The position numbers and the translations under genes are program-made. From the NCBI GenBank assembly GCA_031771865.1, contig JASISA010000023.1, forward strand, positions 434,001-498,000: a DNA stretch of 64,000 nt, written 5' to 3'. This DNA is from Nothophaeocryptopus gaeumannii (Eukaryota; Ascomycota; Dothideomycetes; Mycosphaerellales; Mycosphaerellaceae). Positions within the stretch are counted from its first letter, which is position 1. Every line of letters starts with the position of its first letter. Shown piece after piece: positions 10,504-20,336 of this stretch. The notes under the pieces were generated by a model. It saw only the letters and a list, made by a program, of their open reading frames with translations. It did not search any database and was not told where the DNA came from.

Positions 10504-11128
10504 CTATTTCGGCTTTGGCTTGGTGATTTGCATGTTTTCGAGATCCTCGCGCTCAGTCTTCTCGGCCTCGATCTCCTTGATGATGGGTGAGAGGTATGGA
10601 GTATCCTGGAGTTCTTGTCAGTGACTGTTCCCTTTCTCGATGCACGCCCTCCGTTGAGCGCATGCCTGACGCGTATCAAGTAAAAACGTACTTCTTGTGG
10701 CTGTGTCCACTCGTGTCTTGGGAGCAATTGATGTGCAAGAGAGCACTGCCCAGATATTAGCCTCGTCTGTTGTACTCTCTCATGTCCTCGTGACGTGTGT
10801 ATGTACCTGGAAGGCTCTTCGCATGCGGAAGACTCGGTCGTAGGCCTCCTTTGGTGACAGACGCTTGAGCGCAAGCTGGACTTCGGGGCTCTCCTCTGGG
10901 ATCAAGTCATCGGCCCTGTAGCAGCCATTGCGTCAGCACATCATGCTCTTCGCTGCTATTCGCCACACTCTACACATTCTCCATGTCCATCTCTTGATAG
11001 CTCGAGGCATACCTAAGTCCCAACTTCCGGTATCCGGCGTTGTCGAAGTACCATCTGGACAGCGGCGCGAACCACTTCTGCAGCCACGGCCGCTTCATGA
11101 TGTATGGAGCGAGCGAAGGGGTCGACAT
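10504..11128 (-). CDS. QCR7: Cytochrome b-c1 complex subunit 7 (UQCRB/Qcr7)
   Basis: A non-catalytic subunit of mitochondrial complex III on the matrix side, contacting cytochrome b. Four exons: 11013-11128, 10807-10915, 10692-10745 and 10504-10605. Introns are 97, 61 and 86 bp, with donors GTATGC, GTACAT and GTACGT, and all junctions keep the frame. The product is 126 residues, the usual family length. It begins MSTPSLAPYIMKRPWL and contains WYFDNAGYRKLGLRADDLI and RLSPKEAYDRVFRMRRAFQ. It ends with DTPYLSPIIKEIEAEKTERE and KPKPK. No presequence is expected in this family. The start faces a mitochondrial carrier gene on the other strand. Confidence 0.95.
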
Positions 11129-11681
11129 CTTGGGCGAGCTGAGAGAGTATATGGGGTCGGTGGTGAGGTGGAAGTCGATGGTCGAGAATCTTCAAAGTCG
11201 TCCGCAAGCTCCTGCCGGTCAATGATGAAGCTTGCACTCTCTGCCTTAGGGTCTGGAAACCCTTGTCAGCGAGGCATAATCGCTCTCATTGGCTGTCGGA
11301 TGGCCCGCGTCTGGCCGAAAGCTCGGTCGGTGGGCTCTGAGAGCAGCTCCGGCACTGGAGGAGAAACGTCACGCTGCTGAGCTCACAGAAACACACACGA
11401 CAATCCCAAACACTCCCATACGACATATTACACACCCTCACCTGGCTCCTGGACCCTATGAAAACTCCTCAATCGATCACTCTGCCCTCACTTGTCGAAT
11501 GGCAAGCCCAGTCTAGTCGCTGCTGCCATTGATCGAGCAGTGGGGTCATTGTTCGGAGGAAAGGACGATAAGACACACCGGCGAGCTCGAGCACACCTTC
11601 CTACTATACTCAACGACAACGTGCACCGCCCGAGTATGAGCTCGCCGTCAGCATTCCTCCGGTAGTCCCTCCTTTCGGGCC
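11129..11681. promoter_or_regulatory. Divergent promoter region, QCR7 / mitochondrial NAD carrier
   Basis: About 550 bp separates the two divergent start codons, so the control sequences of both genes must lie here or in the leaders. No convincing TATA box is visible. Short CA- and CT-rich runs occur around 11380-11450. No other gene is supported. Confidence 0.55.
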
Positions 11682-12893
11682 ATGCAGACAGGGAGCTCTG
11701 CTATGTCGTCTAACAGCGATGGCCTACCTACGAATCCGCCTCCCACCGCCGCAAAGATAGCCCTCCGCCAGCACACTGCCTTTCCTAAGCTAGCAATATG
11801 GACGACAAACCTCTCCAGTGCGAGCGTCAACTCCTTCTCCGGTGCAATGGCCGGCATGGCGAGCGGCATTGTCACATGTCCGCTCGATGTCATCAAGACG
11901 AAGCTCCAGGCGCAAGGATCTTTCAGGAATCTGGGACTGGCACATAAAGGCCCATCCGCAAGTCAGCTGTATTCGGGCATGATTGGGACTGCAAGAGTCA
12001 TCATACAGCAAGATGGACTGAAAGGCATGTACAGAGGCCTAGGGCCGATGCTGTTGGGCTATTTGCCAACGTGGGCTGTCTACATGGCCGTATATGACAG
12101 GAGTCGGGAATACTTCTACGCCCATGGTTACAATGAAAAAGACAGAGACAAATGGATAGCTCGAATCTACGCCTCTCTGGCCGCAGGAGCATGCAGTACG
12201 CTGGCAACGAATCCTATTTGGGTGATCAAGACACGCCTGATGTCCCAGGTCTCTAGATCAGCCTCAGACGGTGCGCGGACGCCATGGCATTACAACAACA
12301 CCTTGGACGCAGCTCGTAAGATGTACCGTGCTGAAGGACTTGCCGCCTTTTACTCCGGCCTGGCTCCTGCTCTTCTCGGACTTACGCACGTTGCGATTCA
12401 GTTTCCTTTGTACGAGTACTTCAAGCAAAAGTTCACAGGCATCGAAATGGGCGCCACCCCAACCGAAACCGGCGAAGCGGGCAAGAACACGATCGGAATT
12501 CTTGCCGCGACTTTTCTCTCCAAAGTCTGCGCTACATCAGCCACCTACCCTCACGAAGTGCTCCGAACACGGTTACAGACGCAGCAGCGAGTTCATGTGG
12601 AGTACACTCACAACGGTGTAGGTCCCGGTCACGCATCTCAAAGTATTGATAGCTCTAAACGCATTGCCAACACTGACGGTGTGCCTTATCAGCCGCGGTA
12701 CCGAGGCGTTCTCAGCACGTGCCGGATGATATTGCGGGAAGAGGGATGGCGGGCATTTTATAACGGCATGGGAACGAACATGATTCGGGCGATTCCGGCG
12801 GCGATGACGACTATGCTGACTTTTGAGTCTTTGAAGAGTGCAATAGGGAGGATGCAAGAAGAAGGGCGGGAACTGAAGAAGGAGAACGATTGA
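11682..12893 (+). CDS. Mitochondrial carrier, probable NAD+ (or pyrimidine nucleotide) transporter of the Yia6/Ndt1 type
   Basis: A single exon of 403 residues; a second Met at 11703 (MSSNSDGLP) is an equally plausible start. The protein has the three tandem carrier repeats with signature motifs: PLDVIKTKL near residue 67, NPIWVIKTRL near 177 and YPHEVLRTRLQ near 289. The Trp in the second motif (PIW) and the segment RGLGPMLLGYLPTWAVY are characteristic of the NAD+/folate/pyrimidine-nucleotide branch. Among these, Yia6/Ndt1 is my best match from memory. It should act in the mitochondrial inner membrane, importing NAD+ into the matrix. The third repeat contains a long insert (about residues 300-335) between the motif and the matrix helix. 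Substrate assignment is inference; the family assignment is firm. Confidence 0.88.
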   Translation: MQTGSSAMSSNSDGLPTNPPPTAAKIALRQHTAFPKLAIWTTNLSSASVNSFSGAMAGMASGIVTCPLDVIKTKLQAQGSFRNLGLAHKGPSASQLYSGMIGTARVIIQQDGLKGMYRGLGPMLLGYLPTWAVYMAVYDRSREYFYAHGYNEKDRDKWIARIYASLAAGACSTLATNPIWVIKTRLMSQVSRSASDGARTPWHYNNTLDAARKMYRAEGLAAFYSGLAPALLGLTHVAIQFPLYEYFKQKFTGIEMGATPTETGEAGKNTIGILAATFLSKVCATSATYPHEVLRTRLQTQQRVHVEYTHNGVGPGHASQSIDSSKRIANTDGVPYQPRYRGVLSTCRMILREEGWRAFYNGMGTNMIRAIPAAMTTMLTFESLKSAIGRMQEEGRELKKEND

Positions 12894-13547
12894 GCTGGGA
12901 AAGTACAGACTTTGCAGATGAAGTGGTTGAGGGAGGTGCACATATGGGCCGGTGTTCCTGAGGAAAGCATCTTATATTCGCGAGCGGCAGACGATATACC
13001 ATCCCTGCGCGGCATCTGACGGCAGCATGGGTGAAGCACGGTGTTGAGGCGTAACATAGTCTGCGTGAGCGCAGCTAGATGGCATTTGTACGTACAGTTC
13101 CTGATATTCATGGCGGACCACCTCATTTATGACAGAAAGTCTCCGAACTTACATGCTTCGCTCGCCCACGATTCGCTGTGGAACTGGTCTTCTCGCCTTG
13201 TGGCAACTTCATTCAGGTCTTGCGTTGGAGTGACACGGCACCACACGCTAACACCAAGTCGACGTGAGTAGACAGTTCACTAGAGCTTCGCGCTTCCCAG
13301 AAAACGGTACGGACTGTGCATCTCGATTGCACTTCGCCGCCTGCAAAGCCTGTGCAGCACTGGAGATATCACCAAACTTTCACTTATGACATGTGATGAC
13401 TGCGAGTATTCACATGCGCGCGCGGCACGGCCCAAGCCGCATTCGCACGACGCTCTTCATAGGTCCACTTGCGCACAGCACTCGACCTAATCTAAATACC
13501 AACCACCAAATCCGAACAGCCCTCCGCACAAGGACTATCGCAAGACC
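12894..13547. other. Intergenic, 654 bp
   Basis: This lies between two plus-strand genes. Open frames on either strand lack protein-like composition. It contains the 3' region of the carrier gene and the promoter of the next gene; no TATA box or repeat stands out. Confidence 0.5.
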
Positions 13548-14471
13548 ATGCCTCAATACACCTCTACCACGTACCAACATGACGACCCCTGGAAACTCCA
13601 GGATTACAGTCACCTCAATGGTCAAGAAATGAAGGATATACTGGTGAACCGAGGCGTATCAGTGCCCGAACGGGTGAAGAATGAGACGTTGCGAGCGGAG
13701 CTACGTCGACTTGATCTGGGCCACATGTCATACACTCCATTCAGCGACGACGAGCTGCGCACCTTCATCGCGAGCCGAAAGATTGACGCGGGCGCCATCA
13801 TCAAGGGAAAGCGCAAGGGTCAGCGATCGGAACTGATTGATCTGCTGGCAAAAGCGGATCATTCGCGCACTTTCCACGGATTCGAGGACCTGCCGGTGGA
13901 GCTTCGCAAGAACGTCTATGCGTTTTACTGTCGCGATCTCCCCAAGACGTCGATCTACGCCCCCACCCAACCGCCCATCGCACGTCTCTCGAAAATATCC
14001 AGGGAGGAAGCGCTTGAAGCATTTTACGAGGAGAGCACGTTCACAGTCATCTTGCAATCTAAGGGTGATCTATGGCGACCAATGCTGAACTACACAATCC
14101 CGAGCCAACTCGTGGCCTTCTTACGTATCGGTCTGTGCGAGTGGGTTGGCTCTGTCAGACACGTCCAGATGCTGCTTATGCCAACTCGGTACAAGATCAG
14201 TGATCGAGACTGGTCCAACACAGCGCTTTGTCCACTGCAGGTGGACATCTCACCCAAAAACGGCTACAAAATGGATCTCCAAGTGCATGGTCTCGACAAT
14301 ACGCCTTGGGGAGACCTCGTGCGTACCTTCTTGCGTGAGGAGAGCGAGAACGTATTGCAGGATATGCAAGGCCCGGACGGGAAGTGGAGGCTGGAGGTCA
14401 AGGACTTTTTCAAGCTGAGACGAGCTTTCGAAGTCGCGGTGACGAAAGCTAGGGACAGTCAACTCCGCTAG
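13548..14471 (+). CDS. F-box-like orphan protein with SAP-like N-terminal repeats
   Basis: A single exon of 307 residues starting MPQYTSTTYQHDDP. Residues about 20-56 (HLNGQEMKDILVNRGVSV...) and about 64-105 (FSDDELRTFIASRKID...) each look like a SAP-type helix-turn-helix: 'EΦKxΦLxxRGΦ' followed by a basic helix. Residues about 110-130 (FEDLPVELRKNVYAFYCRD) resemble the short F-box-like opening common in Dothideomycete orphan families, followed by PPIARLSKISREEALEAFYE. In those families the region after this motif is a beta-rich domain of unknown role. The gene is flanked by ordinary intergenic sequence and has no recognisable operon-like partner. Function unknown. Confidence 0.75.
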   Translation: MPQYTSTTYQHDDPWKLQDYSHLNGQEMKDILVNRGVSVPERVKNETLRAELRRLDLGHMSYTPFSDDELRTFIASRKIDAGAIIKGKRKGQRSELIDLLAKADHSRTFHGFEDLPVELRKNVYAFYCRDLPKTSIYAPTQPPIARLSKISREEALEAFYEESTFTVILQSKGDLWRPMLNYTIPSQLVAFLRIGLCEWVGSVRHVQMLLMPTRYKISDRDWSNTALCPLQVDISPKNGYKMDLQVHGLDNTPWGDLVRTFLREESENVLQDMQGPDGKWRLEVKDFFKLRRAFEVAVTKARDSQLR

Positions 14472-15837
14472 AGGTATACCAATACTGGTGAAGCGATGGG
14501 AGTTGACCGTGAGCAGTGTCACTCATCAATCGAAGGGCGTACAGTGCAGGAGTGATGCATGAACGGCGGTTGGAGCGGGAGAGGCGGAGGGACTCGAGGA
14601 ACTCTGAGGAGATGTAAAAGCCAAGTATCTCAGGGTAGCATTTTTATGATACGAGGAGACTCCCGTATAGCTTTGTCAATGCATCTAACTGCATTGTCTT
14701 CTGTATCATCAGAGACATTTGGATATGGCAAGGCCTTGGCAAGTGCTGCCTGAGGTTCCTGAGCGACTTTGTACACTTCCCTTTCCATCTCACCTCATCT
14801 CCTCCATCTGCAACGTCGGAACCTCCATCACGCAGCCATCCGTTCCGCAAACAACAAGATCTTTGTGCAAGCCACGCCGACACAATAAACAGCAGCTCTC
14901 CACGCTTCAACCACTACGAGAGAGCCGCTGTATGCCGGTCTGAACTGCCGAAGGATTCCTAAATGCTGACGAACAGCGGATGACGGACGGACTCCCTTCG
15001 TATCTCCGTCTTCTCGAAAACCTGGAGTCCCATGGGGTAGCATGACCCACAACGACACTCGCTCGACCATTTTGCCGGGCATGGCCACTCGTTTGAGACC
15101 ACAAGCCGCGGAGTGAGATCTCTGCATCTCACACACGCGTCTTGCCTCTTAATAATGTGGTAGCGAGCATCTCGTCAACTAGTGCGTTGCTGAAGCACAC
15201 TTCTGCGTCCTTCGAAGAGCGGGGTCTATGCTACCTCATGCCTACGGCACGACAGCTGCCGGATCCCTTGGAAGACATCGCGTGTCTCCCATGGCGCTGT
15301 AGCGTCGCAGCCGCAATCGCCACGCCGCTCGCGTTCTCTTCAGGCACGAAAGCTTAGCAGAGGCTTGAGATGGTACTTCTAGAGATAAATCTCTCGAAAC
15401 AGCTTCAGCATGCTCGAGCAGACCTTCCAATGCCGCTCTAATTGGGATCATCCGCAGACGAAGGCTTCGCACCTCGCCCTCGATATCACTCCGGTCCCGG
15501 GGACGCCCACGGGGTCATACGGATGTTGGCTGTGGCGATCATCCTGCCGGATGCGCCGATGTAGTATCGGGAAGTGCTCATTCGTTTGGACGATGAAAGC
15601 GCGGACTTGCAGACGGCTGCGTGTGCTCCATGTGCTGCTCCTTCGTCCGACCTTTTAGGCAGGTGTTCCTGGCCACATACCGCCTGATCGTTGAGCCGAC
15701 TCGCTTGGTGAGCTCTGGTAATTATGACAGCTGCTTTCATAATAAACGGCCCTCCGCTGTGGCGACCCTCGTTTTCCTCTTTCTAGAATACGATCACACT
15801 CGAAGTTTGACCTTGGACGTGCAGCAGATTCGCCAAC
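14472..15837. other. Gene-poor stretch, 1.37 kb
   Basis: Only short open frames are present, on both strands, and none has convincing composition, introns or family resemblance. It presumably contains the promoter of the aquaporin-like gene starting at 15838. No tRNA-like A/B box pair or repeat was found by eye. Confidence 0.5.
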
Positions 15838-17004
15838 ATGTCGGACGATTCGTCTACGATCAGAGTTGAGCCCAATGCGGACCACTCAATGCAGCGGGTG
15901 AGAGATCCTGGAACTCTGGAACGCAGCACGAGCTAACTTCAGTTGTAGCTGCACACGCTCGATCTCGAACTTGGCACCACTGAGGCGATCCAACAGCACT
16001 ATGCACGACATGTCGTTTCGGCGAAAGCAGTCTCGCAACGCAAGCTCGATTTCGAGCGGGCTCGACCACGATGGCTGCGAGAATGCATGGCCGAAGCGAC
16101 TGGTGTCTTCTTCTACGTGTTCCCCGGCATTGCGTCCGTGGCTTCCATGGTCCTTCACAACGTAAGTCGCGAGTGACCACTCGTCTGAGCAATTGCTGAT
16201 GATAGATAGGCAGAGCCTGTGTACGGAAGCTTCTTCCAAGTGGGATGGGCGTTTGCCTTTGGCATCGCCTTCGCGATCATCACTTGCGCTCCTGTTTCCG
16301 GTGGTCACTTCAACCCCGCCATAACAATCTGTTTCGCTTTTTGGCAAGGGTTTCCGTGGAGGAAAGTGCCCTACTACATCTTCAGCCAGATCTTTGGGGC
16401 TTTCGTTGCTGGCTTGCTCCTGATGGGCATGTATCATCAACAGCTTGACACGGTCCGAGCTACGGCCGCAGCCGCTGGAGACGCTGCAGTTCCGACCATC
16501 TCCCAGATCCTCTGCTCTTTTCCGCTGCCGACTCAACACAATCTCGGCTATCTCTTCCTCATCGAATTCTTTGTCGACAGCTATATCGGCATTGTGATCT
16601 GGGCCTGCCTTGACCCGGCCAATCCGTTCGTGACCGGACCAGCTGCTCCATTCGTCATCGGTCTGGCATACGCGGTCATGATATGGGGGTTTGCACCCAT
16701 CACGATCAGCACAAATCTTGCCAGAGATCTGGGCACTCGCATTGTTGCGGCGATCTTCTACGGTGGCGAAGCGTTCTCATACCACGACTACTCCTGGATT
16801 GCTATTCTGGTGAACGTGCCTGCTACGCTTTTTGCGACTGGATATTACGAAATGCTCATGCGAGACAGTCTCGCGAAGATTGGCAAGGGCGCTGCAAGGC
16901 ACAAGGATGGCGATGAGGGTCTGGTGCTCCACCTGACGAAGAGCGGGATTTCGAGGGCCAAGGAGGGTGTTCAGGACGTGGTTGGGAAGGCGACGCAATC
17001 GTAG
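15838..17004 (+). CDS. Aquaporin/aquaglyceroporin-family channel (NPA and NLA motifs)
   Basis: Three exons: 15838-15897, 15949-16161 and 16210-17004. The 51-bp and 48-bp introns have GTGAGA/GCTAAC/TAG and GTAAGT/GATAG signals, and all frames join, giving 355 residues. The protein has a cytosolic N-terminus of about 65 residues (basic RKLDFERARPRWLRE) followed by the MIP fold. The first pore motif is GGHFNPAITI. The second is STNLARDLGTRI, where NLA replaces NPA but the following Arg-Asp is kept. Asp after the Arg is typical of glycerol-conducting members. NLA in loop E is also found in yeast Fps1 (family knowledge). It should be a membrane channel for glycerol, water or other small neutral solutes; the actual substrate is not determined from sequence. 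The C-terminal tail is basic and cytosolic. Confidence 0.9.
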
Positions 17005-17478
17005 CCACGGGAGCAGCATGGACAGTCTCAATGGCTAGCAGAAACGAAAGGTGTTGCGTATTCGTCGCCATGTTTCTTCTGAGCATCCGCTCTCTCTGCC
17101 TAGGCAACGCAAGGCCTCAATGTCGTTCAGTCATCGATCCCGTCTGTGAGCATTTGGGCTTCCCACTAAGATCCACGCCATCAGGCACGATTCCATGAAG
17201 GCGTTTTCCGCAGAAAGACATTTATGGTCCAAAGCATGTTTGAGCCCTAGAAGCACATGCTCCAACGTGCCCATCTCGCTTGTCACTCGCATGCCAAGCC
17301 AGCGAGTCGCCGGATCGCAAGGTGGTCCGGTGGCACAGTGGTGGGGCTTTGTCAGCCTTACCTACACTCGCGGCGTCACTACACTCCTTGTCCACTCCAA
17401 CTCGACCTCATCTCGTGTATCCCTACCATCAAATCTCTGACTCTATCAACAAGCCTCAGATCTCGACTGACTGGAAGC
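17005..17478. other. Intergenic, 474 bp
   Basis: The stretch between the aquaporin-like gene and a small orphan. A tRNA A-box-like string occurs near 17330, but no matching B box or cloverleaf could be drawn. No other feature was seen. Confidence 0.5.
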
Positions 17479-18033
17479 ATGGCAGCCATCCAACTTCCAA
17501 CGCCACCGGAAGAAGACATCTTACTCGAACAAAGGCCCAACGCTACCCCAAAAGGTTCACCACACGCCCAACACGCCAGAATAGCAGCCCACCTTTCCCA
17601 AATCTGCGATTCCGTCGCCCTAGCCATCAACACCAAAGACCTCTCCCCTACCTCTGAACTCTACTCTGGCCTCACCCCCAACTTCACAGCCGAACACGAC
17701 TGCCCATTACAGAAACGCACTTTAACCTGCACACTCGCCAAATGGCTCACCATGAAGGAGGAGATGATCAAAGATAGGCCATCATATCGGATAGAGTTGG
17801 TGAGTAAGGATGTGAATTTGTACTTGAAGGGAGGGACGGCGGATGTTTTTTGTGTGATCAAAAGTTTTGGGTTGATTGATGAAGGGGCTGTGGCGAGTGA
17901 TGTGGGGTGTTTTGAGTTTGTGAAATTGGGGGATGGGGTAGATGGGGAGGGAGAGTTGGGGGGTTGGAGGGCGAGGAAGTATAGGGCTATTAGGGGGATG
18001 TGGGAGGGGAGTTGGTATGCCATGGAAGGGTGA
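17479..18033 (+). CDS. Small hypothetical protein (184 aa)
   Basis: The start at 17479 (MAAIQLPTPPEEDIL) was chosen over longer in-frame extensions because it begins the protein-like sequence. Residues about 40-180 alternate helices and strands: HAQHARIAAHLSQICDSVAL, then RTLTCTLAKWLTMKEEMIKD, VSKDVNLYLKGGTADVFC and GWRARKYRAIRGMWEGSWYAM. This order of helix, helix, then beta strands could be an NTF2/SnoaL-like cone, but I do not recognise a family. The last third of the DNA is unusually G-rich (GGG runs). Function unknown. Confidence 0.65.
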   Translation: MAAIQLPTPPEEDILLEQRPNATPKGSPHAQHARIAAHLSQICDSVALAINTKDLSPTSELYSGLTPNFTAEHDCPLQKRTLTCTLAKWLTMKEEMIKDRPSYRIELVSKDVNLYLKGGTADVFCVIKSFGLIDEGAVASDVGCFEFVKLGDGVDGEGELGGWRARKYRAIRGMWEGSWYAMEG

Positions 18034-18230
18034 GGGCGGAGTTCGATGCCGGGGTTCAATCTCGAGCAATCGCCTACAATCCACATCCGCGGCGACCTTT
18101 CCAACAAGTACCAGATGCCGCGAACAGGAACAAGGCGAGGAAGATATGAGCTCACTATCCGCTGCACTTTGTGGCCCTCGACCTGCTCTGTGTTTCAAAA
18201 ACTTGGCATTGCAACTCGAAAGTCAAAACC

Positions 18231-19946
18231 ATGGCAACGGCAGCATCCAAGAACGAAGCTATGGCGAAAGCGATGTCCTTCATAGACGGCCACAAAGGAG
18301 AGTTCACAGACGAAGACACGCAGAAGACACAGCTCGACTTATCCGCCAATGATCAAGGGCTGAAGCAGGTCGCAAAACGCTGGACGCAACAGTACCATGG
18401 TGATCGACTCTACACCGATATCAAGACCATTGTCACAAAGAGCGAAAACCGTGACACGGAGCACGCGGATCTTCCGGAAGAAGACGCTATGGACGAGCTG
18501 TTTCGCTTGGGCAGTGATCTTCTAAGCAGGGCATGCCGGGACACTCTGGAGTCAGCGCGAGCAGGAGGCGGTGACGATCAACAGCAGCCTGCAAACAGTG
18601 AGCACGCTCTCAAAGCAACGACAGCATCTGCCAGCGTGAGGGAGCAGACCAAAGGTGTCTCCAAGAAACGCAAGAGAGGGCAGAAAAATCTTGGTGGAAG
18701 GCAAGCGAAGAAGCTCAAGAAGCTGCAGGAACCTACCAGCGATACCGAATCGCAGGATTTGGACATCGATGATGATGAAGCCAGTTTAGAGCAAGATGCT
18801 ACTGGTCGTGAGTTCGAATTGGATTTAGACGAGCAAGATGATGAGGAAGAGGGAGATGAGGGTCGAGATCAAGGTTCGCCTCAAGAATTTGGCCAGAAAA
18901 GACCATCCCGAGCACGAGCAAGTAAAACCAAAGTCGCCCGTGTCAAACCTTCAACACGAGAACACCAAGGTCGAAAGGCAAAGGATGTATCTGGACCTCA
19001 GGGGGCCCTCAGATTTCCAGGGCGGACGCTTTCTCAGCCTCGGCGACGCAGCGACAGCGCTCTAATCCTTTCAGCAACACGGAGGAGCACGAGAATTCAA
19101 GACCAAGCTGACATTCTAGAACTTGTCCTCGATGCCGCCATGGAGCGAGTCCATAGTCTGATCACTGAAGCCTCGTCGCAACTGTTCTCGAGGGCTGCGG
19201 GCGCGGAGCAACCAGTACTGGATATGCAACCATGTCTCGATCTCACTTCCCTGTACGGCAGAGTGTTTGGCAACATGAAATTTCCAATAGTACTGGTCGG
19301 CCTGCTCGAGAATTCTTCTTCAGTTACAGCAACCAGATTTCTTGGAAGTCTCATCTGGGCTTTCATCTCCGAAAAAGTTATTGGTGCGAGCTTGCCAACA
19401 GACTTTGTAGTCAATTTGCTACGGCAGGACAGCGCACCGCGCAAGTTCATTCAGCCTCTTCTGGTCGGGGAAGGTACTGATTACGATGATGTGGTCCGAC
19501 GAGCCAGCATCAATCAATTCAATGACGTTGACTTCAGAAGGGACTGGATTGACACCTATGCGCACGATCTGGCAAACCAACTGTATCTTACGATCCATGG
19601 ACACTTGAGACAGCTGCATCAGGCCGCATTCCGCAAGACGAACTGGCGAAACGAGTTCATTGAGGGTTTGCGAGGCATTTTCAGAGCTGCTACGCTGCTT
19701 CTGGGCCATCCAGATCTGTCGACGTCCAAGGAGTCCGAGGTCACGATGTTCTTCTTTCATCCTGGTGCCACGTTCGACGAGGAAGAAATGCAGTATGAAG
19801 TCGGGACGGGAGAGATCGCTTTCACGCTCATGCCTAGCATTCGCGGGAGTGTCGAGGGGGAGGAAAACGAAGAGAGAACTCGAACTGTTCTCGTCAGAGC
19901 ATTGGCCGCCGGGAAGAATGACGTAGAGGAAGAAGACGAGGACTGA
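18231..19946 (+). CDS. Orphan nuclear-type protein A (571 aa), member of a local three-gene family
   Basis: The start at 18231 sits in an ACCATGG context; an upstream Met at 18171 is possible. N-terminal residues about 50-120 hold a helical module ending EEDAMDELFRLGSDLLSRA. Residues about 145-180 contain a bipartite-looking basic run (KKRKRGQKNLGG, AKKLKKL). Residues about 185-225 are very acidic. A basic Ser/Arg linker follows. Residues about 290-555 form a helical C-terminal domain (LDLTSLYGRVFG..., FLGSLIWAFISEKVIG, FIEGLRGIFRAATLLLGHPDL). The same order of parts recurs in the next gene (20337-22007), and the N-terminal module recurs in the gene at 24690-25868. No known domain is recognised. 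Nuclear location is inferred from the basic motifs. Confidence 0.8.
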   Translation: MATAASKNEAMAKAMSFIDGHKGEFTDEDTQKTQLDLSANDQGLKQVAKRWTQQYHGDRLYTDIKTIVTKSENRDTEHADLPEEDAMDELFRLGSDLLSRACRDTLESARAGGGDDQQQPANSEHALKATTASASVREQTKGVSKKRKRGQKNLGGRQAKKLKKLQEPTSDTESQDLDIDDDEASLEQDATGREFELDLDEQDDEEEGDEGRDQGSPQEFGQKRPSRARASKTKVARVKPSTREHQGRKAKDVSGPQGALRFPGRTLSQPRRRSDSALILSATRRSTRIQDQADILELVLDAAMERVHSLITEASSQLFSRAAGAEQPVLDMQPCLDLTSLYGRVFGNMKFPIVLVGLLENSSSVTATRFLGSLIWAFISEKVIGASLPTDFVVNLLRQDSAPRKFIQPLLVGEGTDYDDVVRRASINQFNDVDFRRDWIDTYAHDLANQLYLTIHGHLRQLHQAAFRKTNWRNEFIEGLRGIFRAATLLLGHPDLSTSKESEVTMFFFHPGATFDEEEMQYEVGTGEIAFTLMPSIRGSVEGEENEERTRTVLVRALAAGKNDVEEEDED

Positions 19947-20336
19947 AACTCCTGAGACGATGACCACATTTCGCCGAGAGTTCGGTTCAGTAGAGCCTGC
20001 TGAACTTCCATCTCAGGTCCCAAATTGCTAGTTGTCTGCGAACTGGTATGGCATGGCTGTTCTTCTCTTCCGCATTCTAGATTTTGCGACGCGATTCTCT
20101 GGCCGATAGAACATTCAATGTCTTGGCAACATCGTCAGTGAATCATCTAGGTCTCACAATTCACGAGACAAAGGACGAATCATGATCAGGATCGTCAAAG
20201 GCAAGAACATACCTGACTTGTCTCAGGCTGTCCTCCCAAGACAGAAATGTTCGAGAAGCATCACTACCATCAAAAGTCATTCCAATTGCGCAGGCAACGC
20301 GTCATCCTTTACAACTACCAGGCACGGAAACATAAA
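19947..20336. other. Intergenic, 390 bp
   Basis: The spacer between two plus-strand paralogous orphans. Short frames upstream of 20337 could be leader or an additional small exon, but no convincing splice pair was found. Confidence 0.45.

Noticed and set aside
14644..15136. Minus-strand frames in the gap before the aquaporin gene
   Set aside because: Short, overlapping and without recognisable motifs or splice signals.
17321..17395. tRNA-like A-box string (TGGCACAGTGG)
   Set aside because: No matching B box at the right distance and no cloverleaf could be drawn; likely chance.
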